A DNA stretch of 33,701 bases from Asaia bogorensis (GCA_945861095.1 CAMATI010000022.1:1-33701), one strand, 5' to 3'. Positions 24,043-32,224 are shown, counted from the first letter of the stretch. Translations and numbers: made by a program. The notes: generated by a model not told the origin, from the letters alone.

Positions 24043-25584
24043 TCAGGCTGGAACCGTTTGCGCGCCGTCGTCGATGTTCTTCAACATCCGGCGCATGATC
24101 TTGCCCGATGCCGTCATGGGCACCGCATCCACGAACTGGACGGCACGTGGGACCTTGTAGGCGGCCAGTTGCTCCCGACAATGCGCGATGAGTTGCGCCG
24201 CCGTGACCTCCGAACCTGGCTTAAGCATGACATAGGCCTTCGCAAGTTCTCCCTTCGCCTCATCGGGGATGGCGCCGACCGCGGCGAGCGCGACCGCCGG
24301 ATGCATGCAGATGACCCGCTCCAGTTCCGCTGGATAGATATTGAAGCCGGCGGTCAGGATCAGGTCCTTCTTACGATCGACGATGGTGGCGTAACCATCG
24401 TCGTCCATCGTCGCGATATCGCCCGTGTGAAGCCAGCCATCCGGACGGATCGTTTCGGCCGTCGCCGTTGGGTTGTTGAAATAGCCCATCATGACCATCG
24501 GACCGTAATACATCAGTTCGCCGGGCTCGCCGCGTGGCATTTCACGTGTCGCGTCCTCGATGTCGACGACACGGAAGGTGTTGCCGGGATAAGGCTGGCC
24601 GATCGTACCCGGCTTATTCACGGCGAAGATCGGGTTCGCGCTGGCAGCGCCAGCCAATTCGGTCATGCCCCATGCCTCATGCACCGGACATCCGGTGCGT
24701 CGGGTGAATTCCAGCGATTTCGCCACCGGCAATGTCTGCCCGCCGACCCAGCACAGGCGCAGGCTGGACAGATCGTATTTATCGAAATCGGGATGCGCGA
24801 GCAGGTAGTAATAGGCGGTCGGCACCCCGTCCATGATCGTGGCTCGATGCGTGGTGATCGCGTCGAGCATCGCGATCTCGTTGAATCGCGGGAAGGTGAT
24901 CAGTGTCGACCCCGCCAGCAGCGCCCCGTTCATGACGCAGCTTCCATAGACGTGAAACAGCGGCAGTGCGTTGAGCACCCGATCCTCCGCGGTGCGCGCG
25001 GCCATCAGAGCGGTGCCGACGGCGGCGGCGACCACGACGCGATGGCTTTGCATCGCCCCTTTCGGCCGACCTGTCGTGCCGGATGTGTAGGCGATCACCG
25101 CCAGGTCGGACGGATCGCGAACCCAGGGGGTAAACGCCGCGTCGCCGGCACGCAGCCATCCCTCCAGCGTCTGATGGCTCCCCGTGGCGCCGTCGCCCCA
25201 TGGCACCAGATGATCGACGATCCCATCGGCCTTCAGCGGCAGGAGCTGCTCGATCTTGTCCGATGCCGCGATCACGACGCGCGCGCCAGCGTCGCCGATG
25301 GTGTATCGCAGTTCGTCCGTCGTCAGCATGCTGCTGAGCGGGTTAAGCACCGCGCCCGTCTTCGCGATGCCGTGATAGGCGACCACCCATTCCCAGCTAT
25401 TGCCGCCGAACAGGCTGACCCGATCGCCGGGCTTCACGCCAACCGTGATCAGACCGGTCGCGACCTTGTTGGACAGTGCTTCAAGTTCACTGAACGACAG
25501 ATGCCGGTCACCGATTATCAGTGCGGTACGTTTCCCGTGACGGGCTGCGGCCTCTGGCAGGATCTCCGCGAGGGTCGTGGCCAT
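24043..25584 (-). CDS. AMP-forming acyl-CoA ligase (fatty-acid--CoA ligase family)
   Basis: A 513-aa adenylate-forming enzyme that activates a carboxylate with ATP and joins it to CoA. The phosphate loop YTSGTTGRPKG lies at about residues 165-176, then LPLFHVYGSC, EAWGMTELAG, HTGDIATMDDDGYATIVDRK and LTAGFNIYPAELE. The C-terminal catalytic lysine K495 is in PMTASGKIMRRML, which also fits the PX4GK motif acetylated by Pat enzymes. ATG 25584 is preceded by AAGGGAGA about 8 nt upstream. It is divergent from a GlxA/AraC-type regulator across 107 bp, so that regulator is its likely controller. Carboxylate specificity is undetermined. Confidence 0.93.
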   Translation of the reverse strand: MATTLAEILPEAAARHGKRTALIIGDRHLSFSELEALSNKVATGLITVGVKPGDRVSLFGGNSWEWVVAYHGIAKTGAVLNPLSSMLTTDELRYTIGDAGARVVIAASDKIEQLLPLKADGIVDHLVPWGDGATGSHQTLEGWLRAGDAAFTPWVRDPSDLAVIAYTSGTTGRPKGAMQSHRVVVAAAVGTALMAARTAEDRVLNALPLFHVYGSCVMNGALLAGSTLITFPRFNEIAMLDAITTHRATIMDGVPTAYYYLLAHPDFDKYDLSSLRLCWVGGQTLPVAKSLEFTRRTGCPVHEAWGMTELAGAASANPIFAVNKPGTIGQPYPGNTFRVVDIEDATREMPRGEPGELMYYGPMVMMGYFNNPTATAETIRPDGWLHTGDIATMDDDGYATIVDRKKDLILTAGFNIYPAELERVICMHPAVALAAVGAIPDEAKGELAKAYVMLKPGSEVTAAQLIAHCREQLAAYKVPRAVQFVDAVPMTASGKIMRRMLKNIDDGAQTVPA

Positions 25585-25657
25585 GACGTGATCTCCCTTG
25601 TGTGATTGTTGTTTGGTGTCTTGGTGGATGATGGACCGGCGCGGCTGCTTCCAGTAG

Positions 25658-25671
25658 TGTCGAAATCGACA
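25658..25671. promoter_or_regulatory. TGTCGA-AA-TCGACA palindrome in divergent promoter region
   Basis: Six-bp perfect arms with a 2-bp centre lie in the 107-bp space between the acyl-CoA ligase and the AraC/GlxA regulator, 20 bp before the regulator ATG. The half-site is similar in style to sites described for GbdR/CdhR-type GlxA regulators (TGNCG...CGNCA). It probably serves autoregulation and control of the ligase, by inference. Confidence 0.5.
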
Positions 25672-25691
25672 TTCACCATGCGGATTCAGTC

Positions 25692-26681
25692 ATGCCCCGT
25701 GTCGCGGTTCTTGCCCTTGAAGGCTGCTACGCATCCTGCGCAGCCGGGTATGTCGACGTGTTCCAGGCCGCCAATGCGCATCTGACCCACCCGTGGGGGG
25801 ATGGTTGTCGGCCATTTGAATGGCGCTTCGTGTCCGCCTCGGGCGGACCGATCATCGCCAGCAACGGCATGCGGATCGAGAGTGAGACATTTGACGATGA
25901 GTGTTTCGATCTTGTCGTGATCCCGGCGATCCACTACCCGGGGTTTCATGCGTTCACCCGTCAGCTCGACAATCTTGGGGAGACGTACGCGTGGATGCGC
26001 GCGCAATGGGGCTCAGGCGCCTGGATGGGAACGCATTGCTCTGGCGGATTCGTTCTGGCCCAATCGGGTCTTCTTGATGGGCGGATGGCGACGACGACCT
26101 GGTGGTTGGACCGGCAGTTTCGCTCCCGCTATCCGAAGGTCGATCTGCAGTTCCGGTCAGCCTTGACCGAGGTCGATCGACTTCTCTGCGCGAGTGCCAT
26201 GGCCACGCATCTGCCGCAGGCGATTCGTTTTGTTGACCTGTTCATGGGGCGCGCGATCGCGGCGCAAGCGGCAAAAAGCTTGATGATCGACACCAGCGAG
26301 ACAGGCCAGATCCCTTATCTCCCGATCCTGACAGAAACAAGACACAACGACTTCGTGGTGGAACGCGCACAGAAATGGCTGCAAAAACACATGACGGGCG
26401 ATGTCTCGATCGTTGATCTCGCCCAGGCCGTGGCGGTCAGTGAACGCACCTTGGCGCGCAAGTTCGCCGCGGCGATTGGGCAGACACCGCTTGCCTATCT
26501 TCAGATGCTGCGCCTGAGTTCGGCGCGTGCATTGCTGGAGGCTGGCGATCTGAGCGTGGAGGCCATCGCGAACCAGGTCGGTTACGCGGATGCGAGTTCG
26601 TTTTCGCGGCTGTTCCGGCATGAGATCGGGATAAGCCCAGGCGTTTATCGGCAGCGTTTCCGGCACGATATCCAGGCGTGA
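25692..26681 (+). CDS. GlxA-family AraC-type transcriptional regulator with DJ-1/PfpI domain
   Basis: A 329-aa regulator. Residues about 3-185 form a DJ-1/PfpI (class I amidotransferase-like) sensor domain with the elbow cysteine C116 in GTHCSGGFVLAQSGLLDG. Residues about 220-325 form the AraC DNA-binding domain with two helix-turn-helix units (SIVDLAQAVAVSERTLARKF, then SVEAIANQVGYADASSFSRL and FRHEIGISPGVYRQRF). Related regulators (CdhR, GbdR, ArgR, GlxA) sense small nitrogenous metabolites such as carnitine, glycine betaine or arginine. The gene is divergent from an acyl-CoA ligase, its probable target. The ligand is unknown. Confidence 0.92.
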   Translation: MPRVAVLALEGCYASCAAGYVDVFQAANAHLTHPWGDGCRPFEWRFVSASGGPIIASNGMRIESETFDDECFDLVVIPAIHYPGFHAFTRQLDNLGETYAWMRAQWGSGAWMGTHCSGGFVLAQSGLLDGRMATTTWWLDRQFRSRYPKVDLQFRSALTEVDRLLCASAMATHLPQAIRFVDLFMGRAIAAQAAKSLMIDTSETGQIPYLPILTETRHNDFVVERAQKWLQKHMTGDVSIVDLAQAVAVSERTLARKFAAAIGQTPLAYLQMLRLSSARALLEAGDLSVEAIANQVGYADASSFSRLFRHEIGISPGVYRQRFRHDIQA

Positions 26682-27029
26682 TGGCAGTCATGCCCAGCCT
26701 CCGTGTCTAAGTGTCTGGCCGCAAACATCGTGTGTCTTTTCAGCGGACTACCATGAGACGGCTGGCAGGCGCGGCCCCGAAAGCGATGCGGGGCCATCGA
26801 TGAGGGGCCGCAACGCACCAGACGCTTATGGTAGCCCGTTGAAAAGGTGCATTATGTTTCCGAACAGACACGAACGCCGGCTTTTCGGTTGATGGCTGAG
26901 ATCGCGGGTCATGCCCGTTGCGGTGGGCTCGCGGGTTTCCGCCGACCCTGACGATGCGTGGCTTCCGTGCCCCTCGCCAGCCAGACCGCGCCGCACTACC
27001 ATTCGACCAACAACCACAGGGGACCCAGG
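26682..27029. other. 348-bp intergenic region containing a hairpin element
   Basis: No gene is credible. The region has a 111-bp inverted-repeat element (26736-26846) after the regulator stop, then about 180 bp leading to the next forward gene. AGGGGA upstream of 27030 is a ribosome-binding site. No clear promoter boxes. Confidence 0.55.
26736..26846. repeat. 111-bp inverted-repeat element (MITE-like)
   Basis: The terminal arms CTTTTCAGCGGACTACCAT (26736-26754) and 26828-26846 are inverted with 2 mismatches in 19. Weaker inverted similarity continues inward (CTGG...GCGGCCCC...CGATG on both sides), so the whole element can fold into one long hairpin. No target-site duplication is obvious. It may be a MITE, or a terminator for the regulator gene. 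Confidence 0.65.
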
Positions 27030-27698
27030 ATGGCAAAGACGCGCGGCAGGGGCCTGCTCATGGCCTGGACGGATGTGCTTCCCGAGTATGAAGCCGAGTT
27101 CAACCGTTGGTACGACGAGGAGCATATGCTCCGTTTGGCCGGAATCCCCGGCTTCATCTCCGGCGCCCGCTATCGCGCCCTGCGTGGCGGGCCGAAATAC
27201 CTGGCGATGTATGAACTGGAGGACCACAACGTCCTGCGCAGTGCCGCGTTCCGCGACAATGTCCGCTACAATCCGTCGCCACGGCGGACCACGGTGTCGC
27301 CAAGCCATGTAGGGCGGAATTTCCTGCTGAACGGCTATCGGCAGATATTCCCGGTGATGCTCAATCCCGCCGACGATCCGCCCGAACCGCCCCCCTTCCT
27401 GCAGATGGGCCGCATGGACATCCCGCCGGCCATGGAAGACGAATACAACGACTGGTACAACACCGTCTTCATCCCGGACTTCCTGAAAGTCCCGGGCGTC
27501 CTCGGCGCCCGCCGCTTCATGGCGATCGAGGCGGAGCCGAAATACCTGACCGTCTACGATTTCGCCAACCCGAACGTGCCGGACTCGAAGGAATGGGACG
27601 CGGCGCGGTCAGCCAACCCCTGGACGAAGCGAGTGCGGCCGCATCTGCGATTGGATCAGGGATCTCCCGCCGTGTTCGAACGCATCTGGCCGGCGTGA
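27030..27698 (+). CDS. tandem-duplicated ferredoxin-fold (dimeric alpha-beta barrel) protein
   Basis: A 222-aa soluble protein made of two similar halves. Half one has EAEFNRWYDEEHMLRLAGIP, GFISGARYRAL and PKYLAMYELED; half two has EDEYNDWYNTVFIPDFLKVP, GVLGARRFMAI and PKYLTVYDFANPN. Each half has the (F/Y)N-x-WY...PG...(A)RR/Y...PKYL-x-Y pattern of small EthD/ABM-like folds, so the gene encodes an internal pseudo-dimer. ATG 27030 is chosen because the fold starts there and AGGGGA precedes it; an in-frame start at 26958 adds 24 unlike residues. It is followed 14 nt later by a lipocalin-like gene. The function is unknown, possibly small-molecule binding or catalysis in degradation. Confidence 0.8.
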   Translation: MAKTRGRGLLMAWTDVLPEYEAEFNRWYDEEHMLRLAGIPGFISGARYRALRGGPKYLAMYELEDHNVLRSAAFRDNVRYNPSPRRTTVSPSHVGRNFLLNGYRQIFPVMLNPADDPPEPPPFLQMGRMDIPPAMEDEYNDWYNTVFIPDFLKVPGVLGARRFMAIEAEPKYLTVYDFANPNVPDSKEWDAARSANPWTKRVRPHLRLDQGSPAVFERIWPA

Positions 27699-27712
27699 AC
27701 CGGGAGGCAACC

Positions 27713-28108
27713 ATGCAATCAGTCTTCGGAACCTGGCGTTTGGTGCGTGTGGTCGCGACCGGGCCGGATGGAGAGAATCTGCCGCCCGGGTTCGGCAACG
27801 CCAAGGCCATGGGCCGCATCGTGCTCGGCGCCGACGGGCGCATGATGGCGATGACGGCGGACGGGCGGACAGCGATCCCGGAGGGCGAGACCCGCGAATA
27901 CAGCACCTATACCGGCAACTACACGTTTGACGGCAAGCAACTGATCACCCGGGTCGATGCCGCGTCCGACCCGTCCCGCATCGGGTCGGACCAGGTGCGC
28001 GACGTGCGGTTCGATGGCACCTATATGGTCCTGCGCCCGCCCTTGCGCGAATATGGCGGCAAGATGCAGCAGCGGGAGCTGTATTGGGAAAAAATCTCTG
28101 ACATCTGA
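27713..28108 (+). CDS. lipocalin-like domain protein
   Basis: A 131-aa soluble protein resembling the lipocalin-like family: VFGTWRLVRVVATGPDGENL at the N-terminus, GRIVLGADGRMMAMTADGR, then the TYTGNYTFDGKQLITRVDAA strand pair and an aromatic C-terminus. These small beta-barrels bind hydrophobic molecules and often accompany catabolic or biosynthetic clusters. ATG 27713 follows GGGAGG by about 5 nt and lies only 14 nt after the preceding stop, so the two are co-transcribed. No signal peptide. Confidence 0.82.
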   Translation: MQSVFGTWRLVRVVATGPDGENLPPGFGNAKAMGRIVLGADGRMMAMTADGRTAIPEGETREYSTYTGNYTFDGKQLITRVDAASDPSRIGSDQVRDVRFDGTYMVLRPPLREYGGKMQQRELYWEKISDI

Positions 28109-28160
28109 CACCACCCTCTCTAACCACTAACCGGTCGGAACAATGACCCATCGGCGTTTC

Positions 28161-28181
28161 CTCACCGTCATTGCCGGTGAG
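28161..28181. repeat. small hairpin with GTCATTGCC core
   Basis: CTCACC and GGTGAG pair around GTCATTGCC (28161-28181) in the spacer before the molybdopterin enzyme gene. The loop carries the core of the dispersed palindromic repeats, so it may be a solo half-copy. A possible attenuator or mRNA processing element. Confidence 0.4.
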
Positions 28182-28231
28182 TGGGCGCTATCGGCCAATG
28201 GTCAGGGCAATCGGGATAAGGCACAGCCAGC

Positions 28232-30316
28232 ATGAACCAGCGAGAGATCCGGGCTTCGGTCTGCCCGCATGACTGCCCGTCCACCTGTGCCCTGTCGGTG
28301 GAGGTGCTGGACGGCAGCCGCATCGGCGCGGTGCGCGGGGCGGAGGACAACAGCTACACCGCCGGCGTGATCTGCGCCAAGGTCGCGCGCTACGCCGAAC
28401 GGATCCACCACAAGGACCGGCTGACCCATCCTCTGCTGCGCACCGGGCCGCGCGGGTCAACCCAATTCCGCCAGATCGGCTGGGAGGAGGCGCTGGACCG
28501 CATCGCCGGCAACTTCGCCGATGTCACCGCTCGGCATGGATCGGAGGCGGTTTGGCCATTCTATTTCGCCGGCACGATGGGCCTGGTGCAGCGCGACGGC
28601 ATCAACCGGTTGCGCAATGTGATGCGCTACTCCCGCCAGAAGATGACGATCTGCACCACCTTGCCTGAAATCGGCTGGGCTGCCGGGGTCGGCATGCAGC
28701 GCGGTATCGACCCACGGGAAATGGCGAAATCCGACCTGATCGTGATTTGGGGCGGCAACCCGGTGTCCACCCAGGTCAATGTCATGACCCATGTCACGCG
28801 GGCGCGGAAGGAGCGTGGCGCGAAGCTGGTCGTCATCGATCCGTATCGCACGCGGACGGCGGCGGTGGCCGACCTGCATCTGGCGCCTCGGCCCGGCACC
28901 GATGGCGCGCTGGCCTGCGCGGTGATGCATATCGCCTTCCGGGAAAACTGGGCCGACCGGGTCTACATGGCGCGGTTTGCCGATTGCCCGGAGGCTTTGG
29001 AAGCGCATCTGCAATCGCGCGGCCCCGCCTGGGCCGCCGGGATCACCGGCCTGACGGTGGACCAGATCGAGCAATTCGCTCGTCTGTATTGCGGCACCCA
29101 ACGGTCGTTCATCCGCGCCGGATATGGGTTCGCGCGCAGCCGCAACGGGGCAGCCAACATGCACGCGGTCACCTGCCTGCCGACCGTGACCGGGGCCTGG
29201 CAGCACGAAGGCGGCGGCGCGCTGTGGTCCAACCGCGGCATGTATGCCTGGAACAAGACCCTGATCGAGGGGTTGGACTCGGTCGACACCAAAATCCGCA
29301 CCCTGGACATGAGCCGGATCGGCAGCGTGCTGACCGGTGATCGGACGGAATTGCGCGATGGGCCGCAGGTCCATGCGATGCTGATCCAGAACCAGAATCC
29401 GCTGACCGTGTGCCCGGACAGCAATCGGGTCAGGCGCGGATTTTCCCGCGACGACCTGTTCGTCGCCACGCATGAGCAGTTCATGACGGAAACCGCGCGC
29501 TGGTCGGACATCGTGCTGCCGGCAACGATGTTCCTGGAACACGACGACATCTACCAGGCCGGCGGGCACAGCCATATCCAGATCGGCCCCAAACTGATCG
29601 ACCCGCCGGGGGAATGCCGCTCCAACCACGAAGTGCTTCAAGGTCTGGCGTCCCGGCTGGGCGCGAAGCATCGTGGGTTTGAGATGACGGCGATGGAGAT
29701 CATCGACGCGACCCTGCAAGCGTCCGGCCGCCCGGATGCGGCCACCGTGCTGCGGGAACGCTGGATCGACGTGATGCCGTCGTTCGAGGAGGCGCATTTC
29801 CTGAACGGATTCCCGACTCGCGACAAGCGGTTTCACTTCGCGCCGAACTGGGAGATGCTGGGGGATCGGCATGCGGCGATGCCGCGCTTGCCGGACCATA
29901 TGCCAACGATCGACGGTGCCGCGCCCGACCGTCCGTTCCGCCTGGTGACGGCGCCGGCGCGCAGTTTCCTGAACACCAGCTTCACCGAAATGGCATCGAG
30001 CCAGAAGCGGGAAGGGCGCCCGACCGTTCTGGTCCACCCGGATGACGCCCGCCGCCTTGGTTTGGTGGATGGGGCAAAGGTCCGCCTGGGCAATGCGCGG
30101 GGCGAGGTGGTGCTGCATGCGCGCCTGGCCGAGGGCCAACTCCCAGGCGTGCTGGTCGCGGAAAGCGTGTGGCCGAGCGAATGTTTTGAGGGGGGGATTG
30201 GGATTAACGCGCTGACGAGCGACGATCCGGCGCCACCATTCGGAGGCGCGGTCTTTCACGACACGTCCGTCTGGCTCCGCTCGGTCGTCAGCGAGGTTGC
30301 CCTGGCGGCGGAATAG
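28232..30316 (+). CDS. molybdopterin-dependent oxidoreductase (DMSO reductase family) with [4Fe-4S] site
   Basis: A 694-aa enzyme of the DMSO reductase/formate dehydrogenase superfamily. The N-terminal cluster motif is C11-x3-C15-x3-C19-x28-C48 (SVCPHDCPSTC ... GVICAK), which should hold one [4Fe-4S] centre. The bis-MGD-binding core follows (IGWEEALDRIAGNFADV, DLIVIWGGNPVSTQVN, HEQFMTETARWSDIVLPATM), and the C-terminal molydop-binding domain starts near FRLVTAPARSFLNTSF. No Tat signal is visible, so it is cytoplasmic. No electron-transfer subunit is encoded next to it. The substrate is unknown. It lies 123 nt after the lipocalin-like gene on the same strand, so it may belong to that operon. 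Confidence 0.92.
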   Translation: MNQREIRASVCPHDCPSTCALSVEVLDGSRIGAVRGAEDNSYTAGVICAKVARYAERIHHKDRLTHPLLRTGPRGSTQFRQIGWEEALDRIAGNFADVTARHGSEAVWPFYFAGTMGLVQRDGINRLRNVMRYSRQKMTICTTLPEIGWAAGVGMQRGIDPREMAKSDLIVIWGGNPVSTQVNVMTHVTRARKERGAKLVVIDPYRTRTAAVADLHLAPRPGTDGALACAVMHIAFRENWADRVYMARFADCPEALEAHLQSRGPAWAAGITGLTVDQIEQFARLYCGTQRSFIRAGYGFARSRNGAANMHAVTCLPTVTGAWQHEGGGALWSNRGMYAWNKTLIEGLDSVDTKIRTLDMSRIGSVLTGDRTELRDGPQVHAMLIQNQNPLTVCPDSNRVRRGFSRDDLFVATHEQFMTETARWSDIVLPATMFLEHDDIYQAGGHSHIQIGPKLIDPPGECRSNHEVLQGLASRLGAKHRGFEMTAMEIIDATLQASGRPDAATVLRERWIDVMPSFEEAHFLNGFPTRDKRFHFAPNWEMLGDRHAAMPRLPDHMPTIDGAAPDRPFRLVTAPARSFLNTSFTEMASSQKREGRPTVLVHPDDARRLGLVDGAKVRLGNARGEVVLHARLAEGQLPGVLVAESVWPSECFEGGIGINALTSDDPAPPFGGAVFHDTSVWLRSVVSEVALAAE

Positions 30317-30360
30317 GCGATTTCCCGCGTCGGCGGTTCAGGTCTCGTCCGCTCTGGCGC

Positions 30361-31101
30361 TCACACGTCGGAATGCGGCAGCTCCAGCACCGCGATGGTC
30401 CGCCCGTCGGAGCTTAATGTCAGCGTGCCGCCATGTTGGTCGGCCAGAAGCTGGGCCAGGCTGAGACCCTCACCCGGATTCGGCCGGCCGTGAAACCCGT
30501 TGCCGTCATCGGTGACGATCAGTCTGGTGTGGCGGTTCCGCTCCGTTTGCAGGCGGATCGCGATACGACCCCGGCGGCGGCGGCGCATGCCGTGCTTCAC
30601 CGCGTTGCCCACCAGCTCATGCGCAACGCGCAGCACCGTTTCGCGCAGTTCGACCGGACATTCCCCGCGAACCGAAACCCCAACCTGGATCACCTGCTCG
30701 GCTTCGCGCATCAGTTCCGTCAGATGGCCGCAGAGCGACCTCAGGCGATCCGTCATCGCTTCCGGCGCGCGGGTCAAGCCAAACAAGGCGTCGGAAATGG
30801 CGGCGGACAGATGGATGCGCCGTTCCAGTTGCTGGGCAATGGCTAGGCCTTCGGGGGTGTCGCAAAGGCCGGGTGCATGAGCGATCAAGCCCATGATGCG
30901 TTGCAAGGCGTTCTTGGTGTGATGGCGCAACTGCCGCAGGTCGATGTCGTCGTCCGTCCCGATCCGCGTTGTGTTTGGGGCGTCATCGACGAAGAAATCG
31001 ATGCCAGCGAACGACATGCCTTCCTTCGCGACGGCCGCGCGCGGCTGGGCGTGTCCGTCGCGATTGGCTCCCTGGGTAGAGTCGGCATGAGAGATTGACA
31101 T
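30361..31101 (-). CDS. soluble HWE/HisKA_2-like sensor histidine kinase
   Basis: A 246-aa kinase without membrane segments. The H-box LRHHTKNALQRIMGLI puts the phospho-accepting histidine at about H60. The ATPase domain has the N-box HELVGNAVKHG, G1 DDGNGF and G2 GEGLSLAQLLADQHGGTL. The pattern fits HWE/HisKA_2-type kinases. The first 50 or so residues show no recognised sensor domain. ATG 31101 is one candidate; ATG 31017, preceded by GAAGGAAGG, would give 218 aa and keep all motifs. No response regulator is nearby, so it is an orphan. It is divergent from the DUF6502-like gene with a twin operator between them. Confidence 0.82.
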   Translation of the reverse strand: MSISHADSTQGANRDGHAQPRAAVAKEGMSFAGIDFFVDDAPNTTRIGTDDDIDLRQLRHHTKNALQRIMGLIAHAPGLCDTPEGLAIAQQLERRIHLSAAISDALFGLTRAPEAMTDRLRSLCGHLTELMREAEQVIQVGVSVRGECPVELRETVLRVAHELVGNAVKHGMRRRRRGRIAIRLQTERNRHTRLIVTDDGNGFHGRPNPGEGLSLAQLLADQHGGTLTLSSDGRTIAVLELPHSDV

Positions 31102-31192
31102 CTCTGGGTTCGTCCTTGCGAAGGCTGGCGCGAAGGTTTGGGCGAAGGCTGGGATGGATTGCCACCGTCCAGTGCGACTGGGGGAACGATAT

Positions 31193-31248
31193 GTGGGAAA
31201 AAATCCCACGTCAACCGAGATTCGGGCTTTTGTGGGTATTTTTCCCAC
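31193..31248. promoter_or_regulatory. twin GTGGG-N7-CCCAC palindromes (operator pair) and promoter
   Basis: Site 1 (31193-31209) is GTGGG-AAAAAAT-CCCAC and site 2 (31232-31248) is GTGGG-TATTTTT-CCCAC. Both have 5-bp arms, a 7-bp all-A/T centre and the same flanks (T before, GT after). Their centres are 39 bp apart. TATAGA (31260-31265) downstream could be a -10 box for the forward gene, which would put site 2 over the -35 region, as for a repressor. Both sites lie between the divergent kinase and DUF6502-like genes. Confidence 0.65.
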
Positions 31249-31295
31249 GTAATCGCTGCTATAGAATGGCTACCCACCCAAACCACGGCCCCGCC

Positions 31296-32144
31296 ATGAC
31301 CAATCCGCATCCATCCGCGCCGGCCCCGCCTGCATCCCTGCTTCGGGCCGTTCGGCGCATGCTGCGACCGTTGGTCCGGCTGCTGATGAAGAGCGGCATC
31401 ACGTATCCTGTACTGTCCGATGTGCTGCGTGAATTGTTCGTGGATGTTGCCGTCAATGATTTGCTGACAGACCCGAAATCCCGAACCGACAGCCGCGTCA
31501 GCGTCCTGTCCGGCGTGCATCGCAAGGAAATCCGCCGCCTGCGGGAACTGGAGGCAGTGGCCGACGCGACACCGGAGATCGTCACCCGCAACAGCCAGAT
31601 CATCGCCCGCTGGCTCGCCGTCCATGCGGGGGGCACCGATCAGCCGCTGCCGCTGCCTCGGTCCGCACCGGCTGGGCAGGCCAGTTTCGACTCGCTGATC
31701 GCGTCCGTCACCACCGATATCCGTCCACGCGCTGTCCTGGATGACTGGATCAGCCAGGGTATCGCCACGGTCGGTGACGACGACCGCGTGCACCTGAACA
31801 CCGCGGCCTTCATCCCGCAGCCGGGCGGGGAGGAGCAGTTGTTCTATTTTGCCCGCAATCTCCACGACCATATCGCGGCGGCGGCGGCCAATATCGGTTC
31901 GGTCGGGGCACCGCCGTTCATCGATCGCAGTGTCCATTACGACCAGTTGAGCCCCGCCATGGCGCGTCGTTTGGAGATTTCGGCGCGTGCGATTTCCACC
32001 CGGGCGATCATGGATATCAACCGGTTGGCCAGCGACCTGGTAAGCAGCGAGGCGGAACCGAGCGGCGATGACCTGGTCACCCGCCGGGTGAATGTCGGCG
32101 TCTATATCTTTGCCGAGAATGATGCTGCGCGCCCGGGTCCGTGA
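31296..32144 (+). CDS. DUF6502-like protein, putative DNA-binding regulator
   Basis: A 282-aa soluble protein. The N-terminal part (LLRAVRRMLRPLVRLLMKSG, then ITYPVLSDVLRELFVDVA and DSRVSVLSGVHRKEIRRLRE) matches what I know of the DUF6502 family, in which an SRVSVLTGL-x-RKEVRRL-like helix-turn-helix is typical. The C-terminal half (RRLEISARAISTRAIMDINR) is helical. The DNA-binding reading is inference. ATG 31296 is preferred because the candidate -10 box (31260-31265) would place the transcript start just before it; an in-frame ATG at 31266 adds ten residues. Neither start has a clear ribosome-binding site. It is likely autoregulated through the twin palindromes directly upstream. Confidence 0.75.
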   Translation: MTNPHPSAPAPPASLLRAVRRMLRPLVRLLMKSGITYPVLSDVLRELFVDVAVNDLLTDPKSRTDSRVSVLSGVHRKEIRRLRELEAVADATPEIVTRNSQIIARWLAVHAGGTDQPLPLPRSAPAGQASFDSLIASVTTDIRPRAVLDDWISQGIATVGDDDRVHLNTAAFIPQPGGEEQLFYFARNLHDHIAAAAANIGSVGAPPFIDRSVHYDQLSPAMARRLEISARAISTRAIMDINRLASDLVSSEAEPSGDDLVTRRVNVGVYIFAENDAARPGP

Positions 32145-32224
32145 GCCGGTTTCAACCCGGGGCTTGCCACGATCAGGGTGACGGAGGAGCATTCATCGAA
32201 CGGTAAGACGGGCAGGGCGGACCA

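Noticed and set aside
28457..30259. 600-aa reverse-strand open frame
   Set aside because: Antisense shadow of the molybdopterin oxidoreductase, whose cysteine motif and cofactor domains are unmistakable on the forward strand.
31193..31248. Intrinsic terminators
   Set aside because: The arms are only 5 bp, the two sites are near identical, and they lie between divergent gene starts where no transcript ends; operators fit better.
31193..31248. MraZ-type GTGGG boxes
   Set aside because: MraZ sites are direct GTGGG repeats upstream of the division cluster; here the GTGGG units are inverted and no division gene is near.
30361..32144. Toxin-antitoxin pair
   Set aside because: The two genes are divergent, of 246 and 282 aa, with kinase and DUF6502-like features; neither the size nor the arrangement fits a toxin-antitoxin module.
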